From positions 1-42,343 of the IMG/VR virus record IMGVR_UViG_3300022707_003685: a stretch of 42,343 bases of DNA. One strand, 5' to 3'. The stretch comes from a virus. Shown here piece after piece: positions 1-6,193 of the stretch. The position numbers and the translations under genes were made by a program. The notes under the pieces are model-generated. The model saw only the letters and a program-made list of their open reading frames with translations. It was not told where the DNA came from and ran no database searches. The number at the start of each line of letters is the position of its first letter. Position 1 is the stretch's first letter.

Positions 1-144
1 TAGTCTTAACATCTTCGTAGTTTCTTCATAGTCTCTGTTCTCGGGCCTCACTTCTGTGTTCAATGCCCTGACGAACTCCAACGCCCCCTTCAATTCCAGA
101 ATCAAAGCGTCTCTGTCTTTGATAGTTTCTTGGTCCTTTTTATA
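1..144. repeat. left copy of 144-bp terminal direct repeat
   Basis: Bases 1-144 are identical to 42200-42343. The repeat lies inside one reading frame that continues intact across the joint, so it most likely marks the overlap of a circular assembly. A genuine direct terminal repeat of a linear virion genome is the alternative. Confidence 0.95.
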
Positions 145-360
145 ACCCTTAAAGTTATTTGGGTGACTGGCATCAACTTCTTCTTGTAAGTCTTTGAGGG
201 CTTGGATTTCTATGACGTGGGTTTGTTCAAGGCGCGGGTTATCCCTCATTATTTTAGTATCAAAGCCCATAGGTTTTGTTTTATTCACATTATAATAAGG
301 GTGTTTTTCTAGTTTAACATAGGATATCCAAAACTCTCGATACTTCTTATACTTGCTCAT
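1..360 (-). CDS. early hypothetical protein, N-terminal 120 residues (continues at 42199)
   Basis: The ATG at 360 opens a frame (MSKYKKYREF...) of exactly 120 codons down to base 1. It continues in phase at 42199 and stops at 42140, giving 139 residues in all. The protein is charged, with a helical middle (about residues 50-110) that may form a coiled coil. I do not recognise a family. Its start overlaps the end of the upstream gene (347-631) by 14 bases, the usual spacing in this operon. The interruption is only the arbitrary cut of a circular map. Confidence 0.8.
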   Translation of the reverse strand, partial: MSKYKKYREFWISYVKLEKHPYYNVNKTKPMGFDTKIMRDNPRLEQTHVIEIQALKDLQEEVDASHPNNFKGYKKDQETIKDRDALILELKGALEFVRALNTEVRPENRDYEETTKMLRL

Positions 361-631
361 AGGGTTCCTTCCCAAGCTGCTTTTTTACTGAGGATAGGGT
401 TTTCTCGGCATGCCTAGCTGGTTCCGTATGGTTAAACTGCATTATATATTCCAATCCCTCAAGCAATTCTTCAATCATGGGGAGATAGCGGTTTTTGGCC
501 CCAATTCCTCCAACAACGATCCCTACAGAATAACATTTGTGGCATTTAAAAAAAACATTACAACTGTGTTTGAGACCTTTACTCGGGAATTTATTGTCAA
601 TCCACTCATCAAACTTCTCATCATGTATCAT
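347..631 (-). CDS. small hypothetical protein with CxxC motif
   Basis: I chose the ATG at 631 (MIHDEKFDEW..., 94 residues) because a GAGGTG Shine-Dalgarno (635-640) lies just upstream. The longer frame to 715 would overlap the preceding gene by about 95 bases. The sequence CNVFFKCHKC carries a CxxC that could bind a metal or form a disulfide. The second half is helical. Function unknown. It sits in the early minus-strand operon. Confidence 0.7.
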   Translation of the reverse strand: MIHDEKFDEWIDNKFPSKGLKHSCNVFFKCHKCYSVGIVVGGIGAKNRYLPMIEELLEGLEYIMQFNHTEPARHAEKTLSSVKKQLGKEPYEQV

Positions 632-950
632 TGTCACCTCGTAGGATTGATTCAATAAATTTAAACTGTGGGGCCCAAACACTTGCTTCTCTTCCTGCTG
701 ATTCATAACATTCATGTTTCAAAAAATCTAAAGCCTGTTTATACTTTCTCCGCTCTTCTAATAACCATGGGATATCTTGGCGGGCGTGGGCTATGAAGTT
801 GGAATCGTTGACGTTAAGTGGTACGTTTAATTCTAAATCATCTGGCCTGTCTGTAGTAACAGCTTCGGTTCTATCATAACTTTTCCATGGCCCACTCGTA
901 GCCTTATCAGCTCTATCCTTAATCTCTTTTAACAATTCATCTAGTTTCAT
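621..950 (-). CDS. Ea22/Ead-like phage protein
   Basis: This 109-residue protein begins LDELLKEIKDRADKATSGPW and contains FIAHARQDIPWLLEERR. That layout is typical of the Ea22/Ead-like early proteins of many phages, whose role is not established. I chose the ATG at 950 over a TTG at 965; a weak AAGGG site precedes it. It overlaps its neighbours by 11-14 bases. The gene at 3114-3377 shares the GPW motif and may be a distant relative. The family call is from memory of the pattern. Confidence 0.75.
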   Translation of the reverse strand: MKLDELLKEIKDRADKATSGPWKSYDRTEAVTTDRPDDLELNVPLNVNDSNFIAHARQDIPWLLEERRKYKQALDFLKHECYESAGREASVWAPQFKFIESILRGDNDT

Positions 951-1140
951 TTGGGGCCCTTGCAAGTTTTATTAAATTAAGCTTTGCGTCTTTTAATTTG
1001 CCTTTCCCCATTTTAAATCGTAGGTAATTAGCAAATAGTTTATTATGCTCATTATCAGTTGTGCCTCTACCAATCAACTTCTCATATCTATAGACAGACT
1101 TGTAAAATCCAACTCTGAAGTCTCTTAGCTTAGCATCCAT
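937..1140 (-). CDS. small basic hypothetical protein
   Basis: This 67-residue, lysine/arginine-rich protein starts at the ATG at 1140 (MDAKLRDFRV), behind an AGGAGAAGGG purine run. A GTG at 1161 is possible but has no better site. The basic charge would allow nucleic-acid binding, but no motif is visible. It follows the 45-residue gene at 1171-1308. Confidence 0.65.
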   Translation of the reverse strand: MDAKLRDFRVGFYKSVYRYEKLIGRGTTDNEHNKLFANYLRFKMGKGKLKDAKLNLIKLARAPNETR

Positions 1141-1170
1141 CCTACCCTTCTCCTTTGGCACTTGGGTTAG

Positions 1171-1308
1171 TTACTTCTTCTTCTTATCACGCTTCGCTGT
1201 ACTTATGGCAATAGCGACTGCTTGTTGCTGAGATCTCCCTTCCTTTTTTAAGATTTTAACTTTGGATGATACTTTCTTGCGCCTTTCGGCTTTCGTGTGA
1301 CTTGGCAT
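1171..1308 (-). CDS. 45-residue basic protein, DUF6496-like
   Basis: The ATG at 1308 follows AAGGAG and gives MPSHTKAERR...KKKK, 45 residues. The core KILKKEGRSQQQAVAIAISTAK matches the short 'KEGKPQKQAVAIAL' protein type found in many phages and plasmids (DUF6496-like, from memory); its function is unknown. The C-terminus is a lysine run. Only three bases separate it from the stop of the upstream membrane-protein gene. Confidence 0.75.
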   Translation of the reverse strand: MPSHTKAERRKKVSSKVKILKKEGRSQQQAVAIAISTAKRDKKKK

Positions 1309-1311
1309 TAT

Positions 1312-1491
1312 TTACTCCTTTAGTTCGTTTGTTTTAATACATTTGTATGTTGCCTCACCTAAAATGAATTGACCCCCATTCTTTACCCGGTCGTTTGTGT
1401 CTAATAAGGCAAGCCAAAACACAAGGGCTAAAAAACTTAATAACATTGAGATCCCAACCGTACATGATTCGCTAAAACTTATCTTTCTCAC
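1312..1491 (-). CDS. small membrane protein, 59 residues
   Basis: A GTG at 1491 overlaps the TGA of the upstream gene as GTGA, so the two are probably translationally coupled. The product has one strong membrane segment (about residues 12-30, VGISMLLSFLALVFWLALL) followed by a short polar tail. No family is recognised. Its stop sits within the leader of the 45-residue gene, three bases before that start codon. A small inner-membrane host-takeover protein would fit, but that is inference. Confidence 0.65.
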   Translation of the reverse strand: MRKISFSESCTVGISMLLSFLALVFWLALLDTNDRVKNGGQFILGEATYKCIKTNELKE

Positions 1492-1697
1492 ATCTTCCCC
1501 CCAAAGAACCGCTTGATCCTACCGACCTCTATATCTAAACTCTTGATCCTGTTATTCAAAGCCTTATTAGTTTCAGCAATCTGTCTTATCTGATGCCTTG
1601 ATACTTTGAGATGGGAAAGGCTGAATGTTCCATCTTGTTTCATGTACCGCTTTTCAAAGGCTAGAGTTTCAGGTGGTATGCTGGCTTTTTTATTCAT
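1488..1697 (-). CDS. small hypothetical protein, coiled-coil-like
   Basis: This 69-residue protein starts at the ATG at 1697 behind AGAGGAG. The second half (IRQIAETNKALNNRIKSLDIEVGRIKRFF) has heptad-like spacing and looks helical. No known family. It is coupled by GTGA overlap to the following membrane-protein gene. Confidence 0.7.
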   Translation of the reverse strand: MNKKASIPPETLAFEKRYMKQDGTFSLSHLKVSRHQIRQIAETNKALNNRIKSLDIEVGRIKRFFGGKM

Positions 1698-1710
1698 TGT
1701 TTGACTCCTC

Positions 1711-1905
1711 TTATTTTATTAGCAATTTTGCTTCCATTAATTTAATCATTTGCTCACATGCCAATTTAGTCGTTTCATCTAATTTATCAGCAGTATCAAT
1801 AAAGAATTTCCCATGTCTCCTAGATTCCTGTAGTTTTGATATAGAATCCATAATCATACAAATATTCTCAATCTCGAATCTATTTTTTACTTGCTCATCT
1901 GTCAT
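1711..1905 (-). CDS. small hypothetical helical protein
   Basis: I placed the start at the ATG at 1905 (MTDEQVKNRFE, 64 residues), eight bases from an AGAGGGG site; a start at 1926 would put the site inside the gene. The product is acidic and mostly helical. Function unknown. Its leader is one of two copies of a 73-bp repeat, and the second copy precedes the next gene upstream, 1981-2238. Confidence 0.7.
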   Translation of the reverse strand: MTDEQVKNRFEIENICMIMDSISKLQESRRHGKFFIDTADKLDETTKLACEQMIKLMEAKLLIK

Positions 1906-1976
1906 TTCATTTTCCCCTCTAAACATTAAGTGAATCTCAATTACTCACACATATTCTCTCAAATTTCAATTCCAAT
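1904..1976 (-). repeat. duplicated 73-bp leader, copy A
   Basis: This stretch matches 2239-2311 over 73 bases with about seven differences and no gaps. It contains the Shine-Dalgarno of the gene ending at 1711. A 28-base invariant core lies at about 1927-1954. Confidence 0.9.
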
Positions 1977-1980
1977 GGCT

Positions 1981-2238
1981 TTATTTGTCTTCCTGTAACA
2001 AGGCTTTGAATTTTTCTGCAAACCCTATTTGTCCATCATCAAAAAGATTAAACCCTTCATTTCTTGGGTCTTCTTGAACAAGTTTTATACTTTCTATTTC
2101 TTCTTCAATTCTTTTAACCAAAATCTTTGAAAGAACCTGAGCCCCCTCTAAAAAAGCATAATGTTTTGAATTGTTGTTATATGGGCCATGATCTTTTGGT
2201 GGTGCAAGATTATTTAGCTCTTCCACAATCTTATTCAT
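1981..2238 (-). CDS. hypothetical protein, 85 residues
   Basis: This gene starts at the ATG at 2238 behind GAAGGGG. It encodes MNKIVEELNNLAPP..., with an acidic helical C-terminal half (VKRIEEEIESIKLVQ). No known domain. It shares the 73-bp leader with the next gene downstream but not obvious protein similarity, so the leader rather than the gene appears to have been copied. Confidence 0.7.
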   Translation of the reverse strand: MNKIVEELNNLAPPKDHGPYNNNSKHYAFLEGAQVLSKILVKRIEEEIESIKLVQEDPRNEGFNLFDDGQIGFAEKFKALLQEDK

Positions 2239-2311
2239 ATTTCATTTTCCCCTTCAAATAATAAGTGAATCTCAATTACTCACACATATCCTCTCAAAAT
2301 TCAATTTCAAT
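2239..2311 (-). repeat. duplicated 73-bp leader, copy B
   Basis: This is the second copy of the leader repeat, constant offset 335 bases from copy A. It lies directly before the ATG at 2238 and includes its ribosome binding site. The remaining 61 bases up to the stop at 2373 hold no gene that I can see. Confidence 0.9.
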
Positions 2312-2372
2312 CTTAAAGTATTTCTAAACAAAAATGATTCAAAATTCGCAATGCCACCTCTTTATAAAAAAT

Positions 2373-2576
2373 TCAGATAAAATCACTCACTATGCAGTCA
2401 ACCCTGAAGCCGCGCTCCTTAGCATGCCGTTGGGAACCCCTGCATCGACTCGATGGTGCGTTGATTCGAGGCTCAATAAGCCTTTGAGAAGCCAATTTGG
2501 AGTCATTCCAATGAATCACACCGAATAGTAATATAAACAATGCACCTATGAATATTAGGTATAGGGGTCTAGTCAT
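2373..2576 (-). CDS. small membrane protein with basic tail
   Basis: The ATG at 2576 overlaps the upstream TGA as ATGA, so it is coupled to the preceding gene. The N-terminus (PLYLIFIGALFILLFGVI, residues 4-21) is a clear membrane segment. The remaining 45 residues are basic and contain two cysteines. No Shine-Dalgarno stronger than GAGA is visible. Function unknown. Confidence 0.6.
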   Translation of the reverse strand: MTRPLYLIFIGALFILLFGVIHWNDSKLASQRLIEPRINAPSSRCRGSQRHAKERGFRVDCIVSDFI

Positions 2577-2848
2577 TCTAGATTCTCTATCGGTGCCAAT
2601 GGATACGAGGGTTTTTCGCTTTCTGCTAACTCCTCAAAGCGGGCCTGCACCCACGCTTCTAACTCATCTTGTAAAATGACTTCCCCGTCCCTTGGGTCAA
2701 AGTATACCTCCTCACTGTGAATTTCCCCACAACAAGCATTGTTCCCCTCAGGCCCTTCGTTTTGAGTATAACAGTACGTGCAGACCCAGATTTCCTCTAA
2801 AGATTCAATGATTTCCTCTTTTAGATTGGTATTTATATCATGACTCAT
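2573..2848 (-). CDS. acidic protein with zinc-finger-like cysteines
   Basis: This 91-residue protein contains CTYC (about residues 23-26) and ACCGEIH (about 38-44), a spacing that could form a small zinc ribbon or knuckle. It is otherwise acidic, with a helical C-terminal half (LEAWVQARFEELAE). Both ends overlap neighbours by ATGA. No family assigned. Confidence 0.7.
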   Translation of the reverse strand: MSHDINTNLKEEIIESLEEIWVCTYCYTQNEGPEGNNACCGEIHSEEVYFDPRDGEVILQDELEAWVQARFEELAESEKPSYPLAPIENLE

Positions 2849-3117
2849 TTTTCCCCCTTATCAGCTTTTCCTACATATAATGTTCCAACGTTTGAGATTC
2901 CGGCTACAACTCTTAACTTACCTCGGTATTCTTCGAGTAGCACACAACCGTTAATATTACAGCTTTTTACCAAGTACTCGGGGTTGTTGTGGTTAAATTC
3001 AAGGGCCTCGGTTAATGATACAGTTTCGCCATTCACAGAGTAGTTGTCATATGCAAGGGCATTTGTCACTATGAAAATGGGGCTGAATGCTATTATAAGG
3101 ATAAGTAATGTTTTCAT
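2845..3117 (-). CDS. exported periplasmic protein
   Basis: This 90-residue product begins with a typical signal peptide (MKTLLILIIAFSPIFIVTNALA) with a signal peptidase I site after ALA at about residue 22. The mature part is about 68 residues and has two cysteines (SCNINGC) that could form a disulfide. An exported early protein could act on the cell envelope, for example against superinfection, but nothing in the sequence proves this. It is coupled to both neighbours by ATGA overlaps. Confidence 0.7.
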   Translation of the reverse strand: MKTLLILIIAFSPIFIVTNALAYDNYSVNGETVSLTEALEFNHNNPEYLVKSCNINGCVLLEEYRGKLRVVAGISNVGTLYVGKADKGEK

Positions 3118-3377
3118 GATTGATCTCCTTTGGCTTTTTTGATTAATCTGTCTAGTTCTAACATTATTGGGTTAGGCATCTGCATGTTTAAATAAACCCG
3201 TTCCAATGCTTCCAGCATCTCAGGGGCGCAGGAAATTAGATGGGCTATTTCGCTCATTTTGTTTTGTTTAGGGTTTTCAATCCTTATATAAATAAACTCT
3301 TCGGCCCCAGGAACCCATATCTGCGCATCCTTAAAAAGTGATGCCTTAAATTCCCACGGGCCTTTCGTATGTTTCAT
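3114..3377 (-). CDS. Ea22-like short protein (GPW type)
   Basis: I start this at the ATG at 3377 behind AAAGGAG, giving MKHTKGPWEFKA..., 87 residues. The 'HTKGPW' opening followed by AHLISCAPEMLEALERV is a common pattern in short phage early proteins, often grouped with Ea22-like or 'ISAAPEMLEAL' proteins. Role unknown. The longer start at 3431 would run into the upstream gene. Confidence 0.75.
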   Translation of the reverse strand: MKHTKGPWEFKASLFKDAQIWVPGAEEFIYIRIENPKQNKMSEIAHLISCAPEMLEALERVYLNMQMPNPIMLELDRLIKKAKGDQS

Positions 3378-3393
3378 CTTATTGCTCCTTTGT

Positions 3394-3789
3394 TTAGTTG
3401 ATCTTATATGCGTACAACACAGAGCCATCACTAGCCCTTAAGTAGTTTTCCTCTCCATCATATCCTGATAAAAAATGACCCCTGCCATCAGCGTTGACTG
3501 CTGATTCGATAAACTCAGGGATGCCACAGGTTCCTTTGATGATTGATAAAATAGCGTCGTTATTATCTTCGCACTTGTCATTATCTTGAATAGCCTTAAA
3601 TACAGCCTCGTCAATGCCTGTGATCCCTGATAAAAAGGAAGGATTGAACGCCCAGGCCAATGACTCAACGTACTCCTCACATTTTATATCAGCGTCTTGG
3701 TCGGTAAGGATATCGAAGTCTTCTAAATCAAGATCCGTGGGCTTGAGACTATATATATTGCATAATTCTTTAATTTGAGAATATTTCAT
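3394..3789 (-). CDS. conserved phage early protein, unknown function
   Basis: This 131-residue acidic protein begins MKYSQIKELCNIY behind an AAAGGAG site. It contains AFNPSFLSGITGIDEAVFKAIQDNDKCEDNNDAILSII, a pattern I associate with widespread unnamed phage early proteins. No catalytic motif is visible. Three consecutive genes here (ending at 3114, 3394 and 3820) use almost the same CAAAGGAGCA leader. Confidence 0.75.
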   Translation of the reverse strand: MKYSQIKELCNIYSLKPTDLDLEDFDILTDQDADIKCEEYVESLAWAFNPSFLSGITGIDEAVFKAIQDNDKCEDNNDAILSIIKGTCGIPEFIESAVNADGRGHFLSGYDGEENYLRASDGSVLYAYKIN

Positions 3790-3819
3790 GTTTATTGCTC
3801 CTTTGTTTCTATGAATCGG

Positions 3820-3960
3820 TTAGACGTTGGCATATCGGGTCTTGTATTCTGCTCTTAGACGGAAATACACCTCGGCTAAGGCTTTGGCCTTGGTAAACTG
3901 TTGGCGATAGCGAAGGCTCTGAATTTCGTGCCACATTGTAAGTAATTTATTTTGCGTCAA
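3820..3960 (-). CDS. 46-residue protein with TTG start
   Basis: A TTG at 3960 lies seven bases from a perfect AAAGGAG site that reuses the leader of its neighbours. It opens MTQNKLLTMWHEIQSLRYRQQFTKAKALAEVYFRLRAEY..., ending at 3820. The product is basic and helical. It is the first gene after the promoter at 3993-4021, so it heads the main early operon. An internal ATG (residue 9) is the alternative start. Confidence 0.6.
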   Translation of the reverse strand: MTQNKLLTMWHEIQSLRYRQQFTKAKALAEVYFRLRAEYKTRYANV

Positions 3961-3992
3961 TTGGTGCTCCTTTGTTTTTATCTCTCGCTCTT

Positions 3993-4021
3993 ATATTAGT
4001 ATCGTATGAATGACTCTAAAA
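3993..4021 (-). promoter_or_regulatory. early minus-strand promoter (P2)
   Basis: On the minus strand TTTTAG (4016-4021) is 17 bases from TAATAT (3993-3998), followed by TATAAG. The GATACTA block (3997-4003) and spacing recur at the promoters at 5.1 and 36.8 kb, which supports a real promoter with a weak -35. It would drive the large leftward early operon. Confidence 0.65.
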
Positions 4022-4067
4022 CTCAAGCACTAAATTGAGATTTTGGCTCTTTTTTTGATTTTTTAGG

Positions 4068-4420
4068 AAAAGGTGGCGAAAGAGAAGGTGTTGGAAGTGA
4101 GGCAGGCGGTGCTTGACTTGGGGTTGGGGAAAATGTGGATAATAGCATGTTCGAGAAATTGCGAGTTTAAACATGGTCGCATGTCTCATGTCCGAGATAT
4201 GTCCGAGAAAGTTGGGCTCGAACATGGGGAAGGTGGCGAAAAGGTTAGGGAAATGGGGAAACATGTCTCATGTTCGAGATTTCTGGAAGAATAAGGTATT
4301 ATCTATCGCTGAAGCTGTATTAAAAGGAGCAGTGCGTCATGGCATATAGGAGAATACCCTATACTTTGTTGGACTTTCTCGAACATGGTACATGGATGCG
4401 CCCTCACCTGTGGATAACTC
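4068..4420. other. putative replication origin
   Basis: This gene-free stretch has two perfect DnaA boxes (TTATCCACA on the minus strand, 4134-4142 and 4409-4417). Between them are six copies of CATGTYCGAG: 4146-4158, 4187-4199, 4198-4210 and 4269-4280 direct, 4217-4226 and 4375-4387 inverted. AGGTGGCGAAA is repeated at 4071 and 4231. The first 230 bases are strongly purine-rich on the plus strand. The genome has a helicase but no DNA polymerase, so host-initiated replication here is reasonable. The iterons could instead be operators. Confidence 0.55.
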
Positions 4421-4808
4421 CTCTTTTTTCGTGACCCCGATCTTATGCTATCGCCAACCCCTCAAAGCGAGGCCACGTTGACTCAACAATTCAAAGCAAC
4501 AAGACTTAAGGCGCATGGATGCAGCGACTCAAAGGCTCAGGGATGAGCCGACTCTATATATGCACCCAGTCGCTACGAGCCTTAAAACCCAAGGTCCTAA
4601 TGCATTGCCTTGATGCAATGCGTCGCGTAGAGGGCATCCTCAGGCTTAAAACTCGCTTGAAAATTGAGTCATTATGAGATTGTGGCGTTGTGTTCGATCT
4701 GAGGGATTATTGGGTTTTGAATTTTTGGTGCGGGATGCGGCCTGTGGGGCGCAATGCCACCTTGTTACTTATCTTGCGTGAGTCAATGGATATGGATAGG
4801 TAAGGGAT
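4421..4808. other. non-coding region with hairpins
   Basis: No gene seen. Two perfect hairpins stand out: GGCTCA-GGGA-TGAGCC (4534-4549, GNRA-type loop) and GCATTGC-CTTGAT-GCAATGC (4602-4621). GTTGACTCAAC (4477-4487) is an 11-base palindrome. TGASTCA sites occur at 4479, 4665 and 4779. The stretch may belong to the origin or be a regulatory or RNA region. Confidence 0.5.
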
Positions 4809-4836
4809 AAAAAATGCCTCAGTGGTTAGCTGAGGC
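4809..4836 (-). terminator. intrinsic terminator of the 69-residue early gene
   Basis: On the minus strand GCCTCAG, a seven-base loop and CTGAGGC (4816-4836) are followed by A and six T (4809-4815). It closes the transcript of the gene at 4865-5074. Confidence 0.85.
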
Positions 4837-4864
4837 TTAGGTGAGATAGGATATGAATACCGCC

Positions 4865-5074
4865 TTAAGAAAGATAATCAATGGTTACTTCTACATCGTT
4901 ATAGAAGGTCTGGGAATCACGCTTCAGCATTTTTTCCATTGTATGTAGGTCAAAATTTTCAATGCCCACATTGTACCATGCACACATGCTCTGGAAGAGA
5001 TGTACTATAGCATTGGTGTAGTCTTGGTTAGATATGGATTGGTAAGGGCTTACTAAGTTATTGATACTGTTCAT
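4865..5074 (-). CDS. monocistronic early protein, 69 residues
   Basis: It starts at the ATG at 5074 behind AAGGAG (MNSINNLVSPYQSISNQDY...). A good promoter (5110-5138) and an intrinsic terminator (4809-4836) enclose this gene alone, making it the only early gene with a private transcription unit. The protein is acidic and has no recognised motif. Its position next to the origin and divergent control region suggests an immediate-early regulator or host-takeover protein; that is inference. Confidence 0.75.
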   Translation of the reverse strand: MNSINNLVSPYQSISNQDYTNAIVHLFQSMCAWYNVGIENFDLHTMEKMLKRDSQTFYNDVEVTIDYLS

Positions 5075-5109
5075 GTTATACTCCTTGGTTAGTGTGTTCG
5101 TCGCTCGCA

Positions 5110-5138
5110 TTTATAGTATCGCACAACGCACATGTAAA
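5110..5138 (-). promoter_or_regulatory. sigma70-like early promoter (P1)
   Basis: On the minus strand TTTACA (5133-5138) and TATAAA (5110-5115) are separated by 17 bases. GATACTA overlaps the -10, as at the two other early promoters. It drives the gene at 4865-5074. Confidence 0.75.
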
Positions 5139-5427
5139 CTTGAGCTTTATTTTTTTTAATTCATAAGTGCACGTAATCACTCACGATTCTCATTATGAGA
5201 TCCGACCCCATTGATGAGTCAATGGTCATAGGATGCCATGGTATGCCTTAGGGGGGAGGGGTCATGTAGAAGGGGGTGGGGGCCCCATGGTGAGATGGTA
5301 CGCGTGGGAGGAGTCCCCTCCTAGTATCGACCGACTCAATTATTCCCCCTTGCTTTGACTCACCGCTTCATGATATATTGATTCAATTCTTACAAAGTAC
5401 GTTCATGTTTTTTTTATTACCGTTGTT
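5139..5427. other. non-coding divergent control region
   Basis: No gene seen. It has a perfect hairpin CCATTGA-TGAG-TCAATGG (5208-5225), G-rich runs at about 5251-5282, and TGASTCA at 5215-5221 and 5356-5362. A possible plus-strand promoter, TTGCTT-N18-TATATT, lies at about 5350-5379 and could feed the terminator at 5428-5457. Confidence 0.45.
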
Positions 5428-5457
5428 GCCGTTAGTGAAGTCCCTAGCGGCATTTTT
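5428..5457 (+). terminator. intrinsic terminator, plus strand
   Basis: GCCGTTAG (5428-5435) and CTAGCGGC (5444-5451) pair over eight bases with one U-G, followed by ATTTTT. It stops plus-strand transcription just before the promoter at 5463. Confidence 0.75.
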
Positions 5458-5462
5458 CCCCC

Positions 5463-5491
5463 TTGACCTCTGACACAAGACCCCATATACA
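5463..5491 (+). promoter_or_regulatory. sigma70 promoter of the rightward control transcript
   Basis: TTGACC (5463-5468), a 17-base spacer and TATACA (5486-5491). The predicted transcription start falls at about 5498, on the ATG of the next gene. The preceding terminator insulates it from upstream. Confidence 0.75.
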
Positions 5492-5497
5492 TAGCTC

Positions 5498-5755
5498 ATG
5501 GAATACAGAGAGTTTAAACATGTTAAATATGTATCAGTTTTATCTCCGGATAAATCAACACACCTTTTTTTAGATGCAGACTTAGGTCACCTCATAGAGA
5601 TCAAAGCCCTCACTGAAGCCAGCGCCAAGATTCAGCTGCTCAAAGAGGCATTGTTAGACATAGCCCCTTGTCTGTGTATACTACCAGGGGTGAAGCATAA
5701 GTGTACTATAGCGCAAGAAGCCCTAGAAGCCCTAGAAGCCCTAGAATCCTTATAA
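5498..5755 (+). CDS. 85-residue protein, probably from a leaderless mRNA
   Basis: The ATG at 5498 coincides with the predicted start of transcription from the promoter at 5463-5491, and no Shine-Dalgarno is present. The protein (MEYREFKHVKYVSVL...) has a helical second half (ASAKIQLLKEALLDIAP) and three cysteines. It ends in EALEALEALESL, encoded by three perfect GAAGCCCTA units (5717-5743). The helix-Cys-'IAQEALE' pattern resembles unnamed small phage proteins. It precedes the tandem structured RNAs in the same transcript. Function unknown. Confidence 0.6.
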   Translation: MEYREFKHVKYVSVLSPDKSTHLFLDADLGHLIEIKALTEASAKIQLLKEALLDIAPCLCILPGVKHKCTIAQEALEALEALESL

Positions 5756-5796
5756 CCCCCTATACAAACATCCCCCATCCTGATATACATCTTCCT

Positions 5797-5953
5797 TGAG
5801 CAGTAAGTGTGCGAAGCTGTGGTAAGTTTGGTCAAGAAGCTGTGGTTTCCTGCCTCCCTGTTAAGAGCCACTGGATGCGCACTAGGGAATATTGAGTTCA
5901 CGAGACCTGTCTATTCAATCCTTCAGGTATCCCACTAGCGACGGGGCTGCTCA
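5797..5953 (+). ncRNA. structured RNA element, copy 1
   Basis: P1 pairs TGAGCAG (5797-5803) with CTGCTCA (5947-5953). P2 pairs GCTGTGG (5816-5822) with CCACTAGC (5932-5939) with one bulge. Between P1 and P2 lies a conserved internal loop (TAAGTGTGCGAA on the 5' side, GACGGGG on the 3' side). The distal part contains a 13-base block, 5869-5881, shared with copy 2, and a stem ATTGA/TCAAT. GAAGCTGTGG is repeated at 5835-5844. No open reading frame of note. I do not recognise an RNA family. Confidence 0.7.
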
Positions 5954-5994
5954 CTTTCCATTGACTGACACCAGCCCCCAGGATACATAAGATA

Positions 5995-6193
5995 TGAGAG
6001 AGTAAGTGTGTGAAGCTGTGGGATGCCTTGAGGCATGTTGGCGAAAGCCAGTCGATCGTACTCACTGGATGCACATGCAAGCCCTGGACTCGGAGTTGGC
6101 CCAGCAGAATTCGCGACCAGTTAAGTGCGGTCTAATCTGTTTGCAATTGGGACCTTGGTTAATCGAGACCCCCAGTAGCGCGGGGCTCTCTCA
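5995..6193 (+). ncRNA. structured RNA element, copy 2
   Basis: P1 pairs TGAGAGAG (5995-6002) with CTCTCTCA (6186-6193); P2 pairs GCTGTGGG (6015-6022) with CCCAGTAGC (6171-6179), with the bulge in the same place as copy 1. The internal loop is TAAGTGTGTGAA / GCGGGG. Distal hairpins are ATGCC-TTGA-GGCAT (6023-6036) and TGGC-GAAA-GCCA (6039-6050, GNRA loop). The shared block is at 6063-6075. P1 differs in sequence from copy 1 but pairs fully, which supports a selected RNA structure. Confidence 0.7.

Noticed and set aside
4073-4294. Plus-strand frame of 73 codons across the origin
   Set aside because: It lies over the iterons and DnaA box, has no ribosome site and reads the repeats as protein; treated as chance.
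5632-6080. Two minus-strand frames (5632-5901, 5898-6080)
   Set aside because: They are antisense to the leaderless gene and RNA copy 1, with no ribosome sites and unusual composition.
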